Shown here piece after piece: positions 7,238 to 17,151 of a stretch of DNA of 64,000 bases. The stretch spans positions 131,434 to 195,433 of the forward strand of contig JBGCDH010000016.1 in NCBI GenBank assembly GCA_045105235.1, given 5' to 3'. A program made the position numbers and the translations under genes. This DNA is from GCA-2684655 sp045105235 (lineage in GTDB: Bacteria > Planctomycetota > UBA1135 > UBA2386). The notes under the pieces are model-generated. The model was not told where the DNA came from. It made no database searches and saw only the letters and a list, made by a program, of their open reading frames with translations. Within the stretch, counting starts at the first letter, position 1, and each line of letters begins with the position of its first letter.

Positions 7238-9859
7238 ATGACCGAGCAGAAGCAGACGTACGACCCGGCCACGATCGAGCCCAAGTGGCAGCAGTTTTGG
7301 AGCGAGAACAAGGTGTTCCGCGCCAAGAATCCGGGCGATCCCGACTTCGACGCGAAGCAGCCGAAGTTCTACGCGCTCGACATGTTCCCCTATCCTTCGG
7401 GCTCCGGTCTGCACGTTGGGCACCCGGAGGGCTACACGGCGACCGACATCGTTTCGCGCTACAAGCGGGCGACCGGCCACAACGTGCTGCACCCGATGGG
7501 TTGGGATGCGTTTGGCCTGCCTGCCGAGCAGTATGCGATCCAGACCAACACGCACCCGGCCGTGACGACCAAAGCAAACGTCGACACGTTTCGTCGGCAG
7601 CTGCAAACGCTTGGCTTCAGCTACGACTGGGATCGCGAATTCGGCACGTGCGATCCAAGCTACTTCAAGTGGACGCAGTGGATCTTCAAGCAGCTGCACG
7701 AGCGCGGCTTGGCCTACGAATCCAATGCACCGGTGTGGTGGTGCGAGGCGCTTGGGACCGTGCTGGCCAATGACGAAGTGATCAACGGTCGCAGCGAGCG
7801 CGGCGACCATCCCTGCGAGCGGCGGCCGCTGCGGCAGTGGGTTTTGAAGATCACCGACTACGCCGATCGCCTGCTGCAGGACCTGGATCAGGTCGACTGG
7901 TCGGCGTCGCTCAAGGCGATGCAGCGCGAGTGGATCGGGCGCAGTGAGGGGGCGGAAGTCGAGTTTGATGTGGAGGGCCATGACGGCCAGCGGCTGCGCG
8001 TCTTCACGACCCGGCCCGATACGCTGTTTGGCGCGTCGTTCATGGTGCTGGCGCCGGAGCACGAGCTGGTCGCCAAGATCACGACCGGCGACCAGCAGGG
8101 CGCCGTCGACGACTACATCAAGGCGGCGGCGGCCAAGTCGGAGCTCGAGCGCACGGATCTGGCCAAGGACAAGAGCGGCGTTTTTACGGGGGCCTACGCC
8201 CACAATCCGCTGTTTGCGAAGGACGACCCAAAGGGGCGAATCCCGATCTGGATCGCCGACTACGTCATCGTCAGCTACGGCACGGGGGCGATCATGGCGG
8301 TGCCGGCGGGCGACGAGCGCGACTTTGAGTTTGCGCACCAGTTTGGCATCGCCATTCCAGGCATCTTTGCGCCGGCGACGGGCGATGCCGAATCGGACGC
8401 CAAGATCGCAGCCGGCGAGCTGTGCTGCACGGACGAAGCGCCGTACGCCGCGCACTGTCGGACCGCAGACGGCAAGGTCGACCTCGGTGGGCTTTCACTC
8501 GCCGACGGCAAGCGTCAGGTGATCGACTGGCTGGTTGCCGAAGGGCGCGGCGAGGCGAAGACGACCTTCCGGCTGCGCGACTGGCTGTTCAGCCGCCAGC
8601 GCTACTGGGGCGAGCCGTTCCCGGTGATCCATACCGAAGACGGCGTCGAGCTGGTGGCGGACGCGCAGCTGCCGGTGGAGCTACCGGTGATGGAAGACTT
8701 CAAGCCGGGCGGTCAGCCGGAGTCGCCGCTGATCCGTGCGGCCGATTGGGTGCAGACCAAAGACAGCGCCGGCCGCCCGGCGCAGCGCGAGATCAACACC
8801 ATGCCCGGCGCGGCTGGTTCGAGTTGGTATTTCCTGCGCTTCTGCGATCCCCACAACGACCGAGAGTTCTGCAGCAAAGCAGCCAGCGACTACTGGCTGC
8901 CGGTGGATCTCTACGTTGGTGGCACCGAGCATGCCGTCGGGCACCTGCTCTATTCACGCTTTTGGACCAAGGTGCTTCACGATCAGGGCCACGTCGCGGT
9001 CAAGGAGCCGTTTCACAAGCTCTACAACCAAGGCATGATCCAGGCGTTCGCCTATCAGAATGAGCGCGGCGCGGTTGTGCCAACGGCCGATACCGAAGTG
9101 CGCGGCGACGACGTCGTTCACAAAGAGACGGGCGAGGTGCTGAAGCAAACCGTCACCAAGATGTCGAAGCGCTACGGCAACGTCGTCAATCCCGACGACG
9201 TCGTCAAAGAGTTTGGCGCCGACACGCTGCGTCTTTACGAGATGTACATGGGGCCGCTGGCGGACAGCAAGCCGTGGAACCCCAAGGACGTGCCGGGCGT
9301 GCACCGCTTCTTGCAGCGGGCCTGGCGTTTGTGTGTGCCTGAGTTTGTCGAGAAGGGCAGCGTGCACGAATGGCTGCGCCAAGATCGCGCCGATGACCCC
9401 GCGCTCGAAAAGGCGCTGCACCGCACCATCCACAAGGTGACCGGCGACATTGAGCGACTTGCGTTCAACACCGCGATCGCCGCCATGATGATCTTTGTCA
9501 ACGAGGCAACCAAGTCTCTCGACAAGCTGTCGCGAAGCCAGGCGCTGCGTTTTGCGCAGATTCTGCAGCCGCTAGCGCCGCACGTCTGTGAGGAGATTTG
9601 GCAGCGTCTCGGCGGCGAAGGATTGCTCGGCTATGCGCCGTGGCCGACGGTCGACGAGCGCCAGCTCGTTGATGACGAGGTCGAAATTGCGGTGCAGGTG
9701 CTCGGCAAGGTGCGCGCTCGCGTCACCGTCGCCACCGGTGCTGCCAAGGACGTCGTGCTCGCCGCCGCGCGCGAAGCGGTAGCCAGCTGGCTCGAAGGCA
9801 AGGACGTCAAGAAGGAGATCGTCGTGCCGGGCAAGCTGGTCAACTTCGTTGCCAAGTAG
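7238..9859 (+). CDS. leuS: Leucyl-tRNA synthetase
   Basis: The 873-residue class I synthetase charges tRNA-Leu with leucine and edits mischarged products. The HIGH motif is HVGH (residues 59-62) after PYPSGSGL. The CP1 editing domain is present, including GTGAIMAVPAGDERDFEFA. The RYWGEPFPVIH segment follows, and the KMSKR signature lies near residue 641. Length is usual for bacterial LeuRS. The frame runs upstream into the FG-GAP gene, but homologues start near this ATG (MTEQKQTYDP), 38 nt after that gene. No oddity is seen in catalytic motifs. Confidence 0.97.
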   Translation: MTEQKQTYDPATIEPKWQQFWSENKVFRAKNPGDPDFDAKQPKFYALDMFPYPSGSGLHVGHPEGYTATDIVSRYKRATGHNVLHPMGWDAFGLPAEQYAIQTNTHPAVTTKANVDTFRRQLQTLGFSYDWDREFGTCDPSYFKWTQWIFKQLHERGLAYESNAPVWWCEALGTVLANDEVINGRSERGDHPCERRPLRQWVLKITDYADRLLQDLDQVDWSASLKAMQREWIGRSEGAEVEFDVEGHDGQRLRVFTTRPDTLFGASFMVLAPEHELVAKITTGDQQGAVDDYIKAAAAKSELERTDLAKDKSGVFTGAYAHNPLFAKDDPKGRIPIWIADYVIVSYGTGAIMAVPAGDERDFEFAHQFGIAIPGIFAPATGDAESDAKIAAGELCCTDEAPYAAHCRTADGKVDLGGLSLADGKRQVIDWLVAEGRGEAKTTFRLRDWLFSRQRYWGEPFPVIHTEDGVELVADAQLPVELPVMEDFKPGGQPESPLIRAADWVQTKDSAGRPAQREINTMPGAAGSSWYFLRFCDPHNDREFCSKAASDYWLPVDLYVGGTEHAVGHLLYSRFWTKVLHDQGHVAVKEPFHKLYNQGMIQAFAYQNERGAVVPTADTEVRGDDVVHKETGEVLKQTVTKMSKRYGNVVNPDDVVKEFGADTLRLYEMYMGPLADSKPWNPKDVPGVHRFLQRAWRLCVPEFVEKGSVHEWLRQDRADDPALEKALHRTIHKVTGDIERLAFNTAIAAMMIFVNEATKSLDKLSRSQALRFAQILQPLAPHVCEEIWQRLGGEGLLGYAPWPTVDERQLVDDEVEIAVQVLGKVRARVTVATGAAKDVVLAAAREAVASWLEGKDVKKEIVVPGKLVNFVAK

Positions 9860-9879
9860 TGGGCCGAGAGGTGCATGCC

Positions 9880-12318
9880 TCAGCGTGCAATCGGATCGAG
9901 GAGGATCTCGGTCTCTCCCTTCGGCTCCGTGACGACGTAGGTGCCCTCGTGGCTCTTCTTGCCGTCGGCGAACAGCTCGACTCGGAAGCTGCCCTTGGGC
10001 GTCGTGCAGGCCAGCTGCAGTGGCCGGGTTGGTTGCGTGCGAGTCTCGCTTGATCGGTCGCGAATCACCTCTCCGCTCGCAGAGGTGACGACGTAGCGAT
10101 AGCTCTTCGGCGGCGATTCTTCGGGGAACCAGGCGGTCATGCGCACCAGTTGGCCGGGGCGAAGGATCACCTTTGCGGCGACGCTGGAGTTGGCGCGTAT
10201 CGTGACCCGGACTTCTGCAGAAGTTGTGCCGCTTGCCGTGCAGAGCACGTTGTAGTCGCCGGGCGTGAGGTTGTCGATCTGCACACTGTCTTGCAGGCCG
10301 GGGCGCACCTGTGTGCTGCGCCCTGCGCCGTCGCGCTGCAGCCAGATCTTAGGCTCGATTGCCTCGGCCCCTTCGTCGCGCTCGATGCGCAGGTCGAGGG
10401 TTCCAGCGGCTACCGTGCGCAGGACGCCGGTGTCGAGCTCCGCGCCAGGCAGCAGATCAAACCAGCTGCTGGTGGCGAGCACGGTGTCCGCTTCGAGCAG
10501 CGAGAGCTGAAATCGGCACGGCTTGATGTTTTCGAAGCGGAACGCGCCGTCGACGACCTTGCCGTTGTCGTGGAACCAGCCTTGATCAGACGAGAGGGAG
10601 ACGCGTAGCGCCTTGGGGTTGCGAATGCGCAGGCCGGCGTCATCGATCCGGCCTAGCACGGCTCCGGGCGGTAGCTTGACCGGCTTGTCGAAGGGCGCGC
10701 GCAGCTCAATCTGCCCTTGCCCAGGAACCAGAGCCTCGCGCTGCAGCGGCGGGGTTCCGTCCGGTGCATCCCAGTACTGAACGCGTATCGAGTAGGTAGC
10801 GCTCGCGAGCTGGATGAAGCGAAAGGCACCCTTGCCGTTGTTGGTCTGCGTGTGCTGCTTGCCGTTCTCTTCGTTGGTGAGCATGACGAAGTGGTGAGGC
10901 ATGGGGTTGCCGTCGCGGTACAGCACGACGCCAGAGATCGTCAGGCCTTCGCCGATGCTCGGATTCCAGGTCGTGACGCCGTCGGGCGTGATCTCGAGAT
11001 GGGTCTGGTCATAGGCAACCGGCTCGCCCCACTGGAACCGTCCGCCGGGCTGCGCAAAGACGTGTGCCGAGCCCGCTGTCACGTTGTGCAGGGCGTAGCG
11101 GCCCTGCTGGTCGGCAGCGGTGGCGAGATAGCCGAACGTCTGCTCGAAGTCGATTTGGCCGGTTTGCACGTAGTCCAGCCGCGGAGCAACGTCGTAGCAG
11201 TGGACGGTTGCACCCGGCATGGGCTGTCCCGCGTCGTCGGTGACGATGCCTCGAAGCGTGCCCGCGCGCTGCATGGCGACGTCGTGTTCGGATGTTTCGT
11301 TGGCGCGGACTTCACACATGCTGCGTGCGAAGCCGTAGCCCTCGCAGAATACTGTGAACGCATGTTCGCCCGGCGTCAGCCCCTCAAGCGCATAGCGGCC
11401 ATGGCTGTCGGAGCGAGTCGTGCGGATCGACCAGCGCTCGATCACGCGGTCGCCACGCCTGTCGATACGGCCGGACTCCTTGCCGATGCCAAGGCGCGCG
11501 TTGGCGATGGGCGCGCCGTTGGAGTTGGTCACGCGTCCACGTAGGGTTCCTCCTCGGGACGTCAGCTTGAGCGTGACCGTGGCAGGTTGTTGCGTGGTGT
11601 CGATCTCGTCGAGGTCGACGAGAGCCGATGGGCCATGGTTGGGCGCGAAGGCACCAAGCGATATGTGGATTGGAATATGTGTGAGGTGGAACTGCCCTTC
11701 ACCATTGCTCTCACCGACAACGCTGCCGCCACCCGATTTCGGGTCCCGCGTTTGCAGCCAAATCGAAGCGCGGGCCACAGGTCGCGCGTTCGCATCCAGC
11801 ACGAATCCTGAAACGTCGACACCAGCCTCCAGTTCGAAGGCGACATCTTGCTCTTCGCCCGTGACGTCGATGCGCAGTCGGTCGCCGCGGTGGCTGCGCA
11901 GGCTCCATCGGCCAGCCGGTATGCCTTCGAACTGCGCGATTCCATGCTCATTGGTCTCGCCGCTGGCGATCGTGCGATACGCCGAAGAACGGTCGGTTCC
12001 CCGTATCGAAAGCGCGACGCCGCCGCCCGCAGGTGCGCCGTCTGGCCACTGGGTGCGCACCGTGAGCAAGCCGGGCGTGATGCTGCGCGGTGCAGACCCG
12101 AGCGCGGCCGCCGCGCGCTCCGGCATGGCCGCGCTCGCTTTGGTCAGCGCCGGATCGCCGATGCTTGGCAGTGTCCCGTGCGCGGGCGCGGCTGCATGTT
12201 CGCCGCCGGTGGACTGGCCCTGCGGTAGGGTTGGTGCGGCCGGAGACCGCAGCAGGAACCAGCCGGCGGTCGCCGCGGCAGCCAGCAGCAGCACGGCATA
12301 GCATAGGGAACGATTCAT
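9880..12318 (-). CDS. Large exported protein with carboxypeptidase regulatory-like (CnaB-type) repeats
   Basis: The 812-residue protein has an N-terminal signal/anchor (AVLLLAAAATAGWFLL, residues about 8-23) followed by several beta-sandwich repeats of the carboxypeptidase regulatory-like type. Examples are FVLDANARPVARASIWLQ, GRVTNSNGAPIANARLGIG and GIVTDDAGQPMPGATVHCY. The role is unknown; proteins like this are surface or periplasmic and common in Planctomycetota. GGAG lies 8 nt before ATG 12318 on the minus strand, so this gene uses a normal leader. It is convergent with leuS (20 nt apart) and divergent from the PSD1 gene. The ECF fusion at 51848-54184 carries similar domains. Confidence 0.8.
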   Translation of the reverse strand: MNRSLCYAVLLLAAAATAGWFLLRSPAAPTLPQGQSTGGEHAAAPAHGTLPSIGDPALTKASAAMPERAAAALGSAPRSITPGLLTVRTQWPDGAPAGGGVALSIRGTDRSSAYRTIASGETNEHGIAQFEGIPAGRWSLRSHRGDRLRIDVTGEEQDVAFELEAGVDVSGFVLDANARPVARASIWLQTRDPKSGGGSVVGESNGEGQFHLTHIPIHISLGAFAPNHGPSALVDLDEIDTTQQPATVTLKLTSRGGTLRGRVTNSNGAPIANARLGIGKESGRIDRRGDRVIERWSIRTTRSDSHGRYALEGLTPGEHAFTVFCEGYGFARSMCEVRANETSEHDVAMQRAGTLRGIVTDDAGQPMPGATVHCYDVAPRLDYVQTGQIDFEQTFGYLATAADQQGRYALHNVTAGSAHVFAQPGGRFQWGEPVAYDQTHLEITPDGVTTWNPSIGEGLTISGVVLYRDGNPMPHHFVMLTNEENGKQHTQTNNGKGAFRFIQLASATYSIRVQYWDAPDGTPPLQREALVPGQGQIELRAPFDKPVKLPPGAVLGRIDDAGLRIRNPKALRVSLSSDQGWFHDNGKVVDGAFRFENIKPCRFQLSLLEADTVLATSSWFDLLPGAELDTGVLRTVAAGTLDLRIERDEGAEAIEPKIWLQRDGAGRSTQVRPGLQDSVQIDNLTPGDYNVLCTASGTTSAEVRVTIRANSSVAAKVILRPGQLVRMTAWFPEESPPKSYRYVVTSASGEVIRDRSSETRTQPTRPLQLACTTPKGSFRVELFADGKKSHEGTYVVTEPKGETEILLDPIAR

Positions 12319-12444
12319 CGGTCGGTCTCCTGATGGGGGCGGCGAGTCGCACGCAACGGCGGGCTATGTGTGTATTCGCTGTCCCAACTGTAGCGCGCTG
12401 GCGCTTGCTGTGGCGGCGGCCTTTCGGTTGCATTGCTGTCGCCC

Positions 12445-12450
12445 TACTGT
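12445..12450 (+). promoter_or_regulatory. -10 box TACTGT, leaderless arrangement
   Basis: TACTGT ends 6 nt before ATG 12457, and no ribosome binding site is visible. This supports the chosen start of the PSD1 gene. Confidence 0.45.
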
Positions 12451-12456
12451 CACGGC

Positions 12457-15219
12457 ATGCTTCAGCGCGCCTCGCTCGCATCCTGGTTGGTGGTGGCCAC
12501 GTTCGCGGCGGGCTCCATGGCGGTTGCGCAACGTGCGGACGCGCCGGAACGCAGCGATTCGGCCGCGAACTGGTGGGCCTACCAGCCCTTGCTCCGACCT
12601 GCGGTTCCCGACGTCACGAAGCGGGGGGACGATGGTGGCTGGGTGCGCTCGCCGATTGATGCGTTTGTCCTGTCCGGCTTGCGTGATCGCGGCCTGACCC
12701 CCGCACCAGCCGCCGATCGGCACACATTGCTTCGGCGGGTGACCTACGACCTGACGGGGTTGCCGCCAACGCAGCAGCAAATCGATGAGTTTGTTTCGGA
12801 TGCTTCTGCCGAGGCCTATCAAAAAGTCGTCGACCGCTTGCTTGCGTCGCCGCAATACGGCGTGAAGTGGGCGCAGCACTGGCTGGATCTGGTTCGCTAT
12901 GCGGAGACGGACGGCTACGAGCGAGACAGCAAGAAGCCGTTTGTCTGGCGCTATCGCGATTGGGTTGTGGCCGCGCTGAATGCGGACATGACCTACGGCG
13001 ACTTTTTGGTCAAGCAGCTGGCTGGCGATGAGCTGCCCGATGCAAGGGTGCAAGACCATGTCGCAACCGGCTTCTATCGCCTCGGGATCTGGGACGACGA
13101 GCCCACCGATCGTGAACAGCATCTCTACGATGCCTATGACGGCATGGCCGATACGACGGCGCGCGCGACGCTGGCGATTTCGATGGGCTGTGCTCGTTGC
13201 CACGACCACAAGAAGGACCCCCTGCCGACAAAGGACTACTACGCGTTTCTAGGCCACTTCGAAAACGTGGCGCCGTACGACAAGCGCGCCCAAAAGCTCC
13301 CGGTCGACGGCGGCAAAGAGCGTTTCGAGCGTGCCATGGCGACCTTTGAGCGGGCCGAGCGCGAGTGTCGTGAGCAGATCCAGGACTTCCTCGGGCGCGC
13401 TCCGGCGGGCGCCGATGCCGATGCCGATGCCGATGACAACGACTCGCGCCGAGCCGTGGCGTTCTACGCGGGAGACCGAGCAAGCCCGAAGGTGCTGTTC
13501 GATCACGTCGGCAAGAGCGACGGCAGTGTTCACGGGCACGTCGTGCAGGTCGATGGCTTGGTGGGCAAAGCGCTGCGCTTCGATGGGGACGACCACTGCC
13601 GCATTCCGCGCATCGTCGAAGGTTCGTTCACGGTTTCGTTCTTCGTCCGTAGCGACCAGCCTGGTCGTGGCCAAGATCGTGACCGGCGCTGGTTTCTCGG
13701 CTCGGGTCTGGTGGACGGTGAAGTGCCGGGTGTCGTGGACGACTGGGGCATTGCCTGGCTTGGCAATGGCGTCATCGCCGCTGGGACGGGGCGTCCCGAG
13801 ACGATTGTTTCGACGGATCCTGGCTACCACGACGGCGCTTGGCACCACGTCGCGTTCGCCCGTTCGCAGGAACTGGGACGCATTTCGCTCTACGTCGACG
13901 GGCGATTGGCCGCGACCAAGGCCGCGACGAAAGCGCCTCTGACGTCGCCCGACGATCTCGTCATCGGTCGATCTCGCCCGGGCAAGGATGCGTCGAACGC
14001 GGGCGGTTTCCGCGGCGACATCGATGAGCTTTCCTTCTATCGCTGTGAGCTGTCCGCGGCCGAGGTCATGGCGCTTGCGTTTCGGGCGCCGAAGGGCGCG
14101 GCCGGCGGTGTAGCTTTGGCCGAGTTGCCAGCCGCTCGTCGGTGGCGCGATCTATCGCGGCCGCGCCTGCAAACGGTTTCGGTGCTAGCTGTGCGCGAGC
14201 GCGATCGCGAAGGGCGTTCGCCGGTGGTCAGGGTGCGCGGCAACGTGCATGCGCGCGGCGCGGAGGTTGCGCTTGGTGTCCCGAGCATGCTGGGGGCGTC
14301 GTCTGAGCAACTGCAGCGGCCGGCGCCGACCGCCGTGTCGACCGGGCGTCGACTGGCGTTGGCCAACTGGATCGTTCGCCCCGACAACCGGCTCACTTGG
14401 CGGGTTCTTGCCAATCGCCTTTGGCAGCACCACTTTGGCCGCGGCATCGTGCGCTCGTCCAACGACTTTGGCCGACTTGGGGCGCTGCCAACGCACCCCA
14501 AGCTGCTTGACTGGCTCGCTTGCGAGGTGGTTTCTAGCGGTCAGCGATGGAAAGCGATGCACCGGCTGATCGTGATGTCCTCGACGTATCGGATGTCCTC
14601 GCAGGCCAGCGCCCGCGAGCTTGCGCAGGATCCGCAGAACGACGCCTTCTGGCGGTTCAACCGCCGGCGCTTGACGGCCGAAGAGGTGCGCGACTCGATC
14701 CTCGCAGTCAACGGCACGGTCAATCTAGCGTTGGGCGGGCCGAGCGTCTTTCCACCGTTGCCAGCTGCCGTGCTGCAAACGGCCTCGCGTCCAGATGCCG
14801 CATGGGGTCGCTCGACGCCGGAGCAGGCGGCGCGCCGCAGCCTTTTCGTGCACGTCAAGCGGTCGTTGCCTGAGCCACTGTTGGCCGCCTTCGATCGTGC
14901 CGATACCGACAGCAGCTGTCCGGTTCGGTTTGCGACGGTTCAGCCAACGCAGGCGTTGACGATGGTCAATGGCGACTTCGCCAACCTGCAGGCGCAGCGA
15001 CTTGCGGAGCGGTTGCAGCAAGAAGCGAAGGGCCTGCGCGCCCAGCTGCGTCGAGGGCTGGAGCTGTGTTCGCAGCGCCCGCCACGCGATGCCGATGAGG
15101 CGCGCTTGTTTGTGCTGGCGTGCGATCTGCAGCGCGAGTTTGGCAGAAGCGAGAGCGAGGCGCTGCAGCGATGCTGCCTCGTTTTGCTGAACTGCAACGA
15201 GTTCCTATTTGTTGACTGA
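12457..15219 (+). CDS. PSD1-type protein: DUF1549, CxxCH, LamG-like domain, DUF1553
   Basis: The 920-residue protein has a signal peptide (cleavage after SMAVAQ). The N-terminal DUF1549 part includes SPIDAFVLSGL and RVTYDLTGLPPT. A CARCHDH motif (about residue 246) is a c-type heme-like CxxCH. Residues about 330-550 form a LamG/concanavalin-like sandwich (VDGLVGKALRFDGDDHCRIP). The C-terminal DUF1553 part includes RLALANWIVRPDNRLTWRVLANRLWQHHFG. These proteins are exported and specific to Planctomycetota and relatives; a role in polysaccharide or heme-linked oxidation is suspected but unproven. It is followed after 29 nt by its usual partner, a DUF1501 protein. Confidence 0.92.
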   Translation: MLQRASLASWLVVATFAAGSMAVAQRADAPERSDSAANWWAYQPLLRPAVPDVTKRGDDGGWVRSPIDAFVLSGLRDRGLTPAPAADRHTLLRRVTYDLTGLPPTQQQIDEFVSDASAEAYQKVVDRLLASPQYGVKWAQHWLDLVRYAETDGYERDSKKPFVWRYRDWVVAALNADMTYGDFLVKQLAGDELPDARVQDHVATGFYRLGIWDDEPTDREQHLYDAYDGMADTTARATLAISMGCARCHDHKKDPLPTKDYYAFLGHFENVAPYDKRAQKLPVDGGKERFERAMATFERAERECREQIQDFLGRAPAGADADADADDNDSRRAVAFYAGDRASPKVLFDHVGKSDGSVHGHVVQVDGLVGKALRFDGDDHCRIPRIVEGSFTVSFFVRSDQPGRGQDRDRRWFLGSGLVDGEVPGVVDDWGIAWLGNGVIAAGTGRPETIVSTDPGYHDGAWHHVAFARSQELGRISLYVDGRLAATKAATKAPLTSPDDLVIGRSRPGKDASNAGGFRGDIDELSFYRCELSAAEVMALAFRAPKGAAGGVALAELPAARRWRDLSRPRLQTVSVLAVRERDREGRSPVVRVRGNVHARGAEVALGVPSMLGASSEQLQRPAPTAVSTGRRLALANWIVRPDNRLTWRVLANRLWQHHFGRGIVRSSNDFGRLGALPTHPKLLDWLACEVVSSGQRWKAMHRLIVMSSTYRMSSQASARELAQDPQNDAFWRFNRRRLTAEEVRDSILAVNGTVNLALGGPSVFPPLPAAVLQTASRPDAAWGRSTPEQAARRSLFVHVKRSLPEPLLAAFDRADTDSSCPVRFATVQPTQALTMVNGDFANLQAQRLAERLQQEAKGLRAQLRRGLELCSQRPPRDADEARLFVLACDLQREFGRSESEALQRCCLVLLNCNEFLFVD

Positions 15220-15248
15220 CGCCATTGGGCAACCACGCAAGAGATCCG

Positions 15249-16697
15249 ATGAGCTTTTCAAGCAACATGTGCGGGCGTTCACGCCGCGAGTTTCTGTGGC
15301 AGGCTGGCGCAGGCTTTACCAGCCTCGGGTTGGTCGATGCACTGTCGCGTGATGGTTTCTTTGCGGCGCGGGCGAGCAGCCTCATCGACGGCCCGTTGAC
15401 GCCCAAGCAGCCGCATCACCCGCCCAAGGCCAAGGCGTGCATTTTCCTGTTCATGTATGGCGGTCCTAGCCATGTCGATACCTTCGACTACAAGCCAAGC
15501 CTGTACCCGCTCGACGGCAAGACCATCGACATTGCGACCAAGGGGCGCGGCGGCAGCAAGAAGCAGGGGCGCGTAGTGGGGCCGAAATGGCAGTTTCAGC
15601 GTTACGGCCAAAGCGGCAAGTGGATCAGCGACCTGTTCCCGCACATTGGCGGTTGTGCTGATGACCTTGCATTTGTGCACAGCATGTATGCCGATTCGCC
15701 ACTGCACGGCTCCGCCATGCTGATGATGAACTCCGGCCGGATCCTGTCGGGAGCCCCGTGCCTAGGCAGCTGGGTCAATTACGGCTTGGGCACGGTCAAC
15801 CAAAACTTGCCGGGCTTCGTCGTGATGCTTGACAAGACTGGCGGACCGATCTCCGGCGCCAAGAACTGGCATTCGGGGTATATGCCGGCTGTCTACCAGG
15901 GCACGGTGCTGCGGCCGACGGGAGAGCCGATCCTCGACCTGAACGTTCCCAGCGGCATGAAGGCGCGCGAGCAACGCCGTTTGCTGGACGCGCTGCGCGA
16001 GCAGAATGAAGCGCATCTTGCAGCGCGTGCTGCCGACAGCGAACTCGCGGCGCGGATCGAAAGCTATGAGTTGGCCTATCGCATGCAGAGCCACGCGCCC
16101 GAGGCGATCGATCTCAGCCAAGAGGATGCAGGCACGCGATCGCTCTACGGCCTCGACGACGAGCGTACCGAGGACTTTGGCCGCAAATGCCTGCTGGCGC
16201 GGCGAATGGTCGAGCGCGGTGTGCGCTTCATTCAGATCTACAGCGGCGGCAACCACAACGACCACAACTGGGACGCCCACGGTGATCTTGAGCACAATCA
16301 CAACAAGCATGCCAAGGCCACGGACAAGCCGATCGCGGGATTGCTAGCCGACCTCAAGCGGCGCGGACTGCTCGATTCAACGATCGTTGTTTGGGGCGGC
16401 GAGTTCGGCCGACAGCCAACGGCCGAATACCAACAGGGAACCGGGCGCGACCACAACTCCGCCGGCTTCACGATGTGGCTTGCGGGCGGCGGCGTAAAGC
16501 CGGGCGTCTCGGTTGGAGCGACCGACGAGCTCGGCAACCGCGCCGTCGAGAAGCCGTTCCACGTCAAGCGGCTGCACGCGACGATCCTGCAGCTGATGGG
16601 GCTCGATCCCAATCGGCTGGCCTACTTCCACGCGGGGCTCGACCAGCGTCTGGTCGGCACCGAAGGCGCGACGCCAATCCACGAATTGCTGGCCTGA
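15249..16697 (+). CDS. DUF1501 protein, Tat-exported
   Basis: The 482-residue protein starts with a twin-arginine signal (SRREFLWQAGAGFTSLGL). The body is the sulfatase-like DUF1501 fold: FLFMYGGPSHVDTFDYKP near residue 70, then NHNDHNWDAHGDLEHNHNKH and VVWGGEFGRQPTAEY with metal-binding-type His/Asp. It probably acts on sulfate or phosphate esters in the periplasm, but no activity is established for the family. It is paired with the upstream PSD1 gene and almost certainly in the same operon. The start at ATG 15249 leaves the Tat signal at the usual distance. Confidence 0.92.
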   Translation: MSFSSNMCGRSRREFLWQAGAGFTSLGLVDALSRDGFFAARASSLIDGPLTPKQPHHPPKAKACIFLFMYGGPSHVDTFDYKPSLYPLDGKTIDIATKGRGGSKKQGRVVGPKWQFQRYGQSGKWISDLFPHIGGCADDLAFVHSMYADSPLHGSAMLMMNSGRILSGAPCLGSWVNYGLGTVNQNLPGFVVMLDKTGGPISGAKNWHSGYMPAVYQGTVLRPTGEPILDLNVPSGMKAREQRRLLDALREQNEAHLAARAADSELAARIESYELAYRMQSHAPEAIDLSQEDAGTRSLYGLDDERTEDFGRKCLLARRMVERGVRFIQIYSGGNHNDHNWDAHGDLEHNHNKHAKATDKPIAGLLADLKRRGLLDSTIVVWGGEFGRQPTAEYQQGTGRDHNSAGFTMWLAGGGVKPGVSVGATDELGNRAVEKPFHVKRLHATILQLMGLDPNRLAYFHAGLDQRLVGTEGATPIHELLA

Positions 16698-16727
16698 TGC
16701 GGCGTGTTTGGCGCTGGTGGCCGCCGG

Positions 16728-16754
16728 CTAGTAGCTAGTAACTAGCACTAGTTG
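16728..16754. repeat. CTAG-containing tandem repeat at a stop codon
   Basis: Successive units CTAGTAG, CTAGTAA, CTAGCA and CTAGTTG occur. The last includes the stop codon of the minus-strand gene 16748-17047. CTAG is otherwise sparse in this GC-rich DNA. Confidence 0.7.
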
Positions 16755-17047
16755 CGCGACGGCTGGCGCGGCTGCGGCGACGGCATCATGATTTCCGGCG
16801 CTTCGTCGTGCATTTCGATCGCGATCATCGAGGCGAGGTAGATGCTGGCAGCTTCCGGTTCATCGGCGATGAGTTCGCTGGCGGCTTCGGCGAAGTCTTC
16901 GAACGTCAGGAGGCCGTCGCGTCCTCGTCCGAGGAGCCGCTCGCAGAAGTCCAGGGCGACGGGCGCGACAAGCTGGCGCAGGGATTCTTTCGGCTGAAGG
17001 GGCGTCTGGGAGTTCGCCGGAGAGGTTGTTGGGGAGGTTGTCGTCAT
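16748..17047 (-). CDS. Uncharacterised 99-residue protein
   Basis: The N-terminal 20 residues are Thr/Ser/Pro-rich and probably disordered. The centre (residues 22-82) is acidic and helical, with FCERLLGRGRDGLLTFEDFAEAASELIADEP, which faintly recalls an EF-hand-like loop. The C-terminal tail is Pro-rich. ATG 17047 has AAGGAA 8 nt upstream. It follows the SenB-like glycosyltransferase in the same direction after 104 nt and may be its operon partner. The family is not recognised. Confidence 0.6.
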   Translation of the reverse strand: MTTTSPTTSPANSQTPLQPKESLRQLVAPVALDFCERLLGRGRDGLLTFEDFAEAASELIADEPEAASIYLASMIAIEMHDEAPEIMMPSPQPRQPSRN

Positions 17048-17151
17048 CGGTGGGTTCCTTGCGAGCATCGCTGGGCATAGTTTGCAGCGACTCACACGAG
17101 GGAGTGTTCCGACGGGGGCGCCGATTCGGAGCACGGGTGCTTGCGCGCGCC

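Noticed and set aside
6611..8455. 614-codon minus-strand open frame opposite leuS and the FG-GAP gene
   Set aside because: It runs antisense through clearly conserved leuS sequence and has random-looking composition.
9860..9879. Terminator hairpin after leuS (GAGG with CCTC near 9868)
   Set aside because: Only a 4-bp stem without T-run; too weak to report as a feature.
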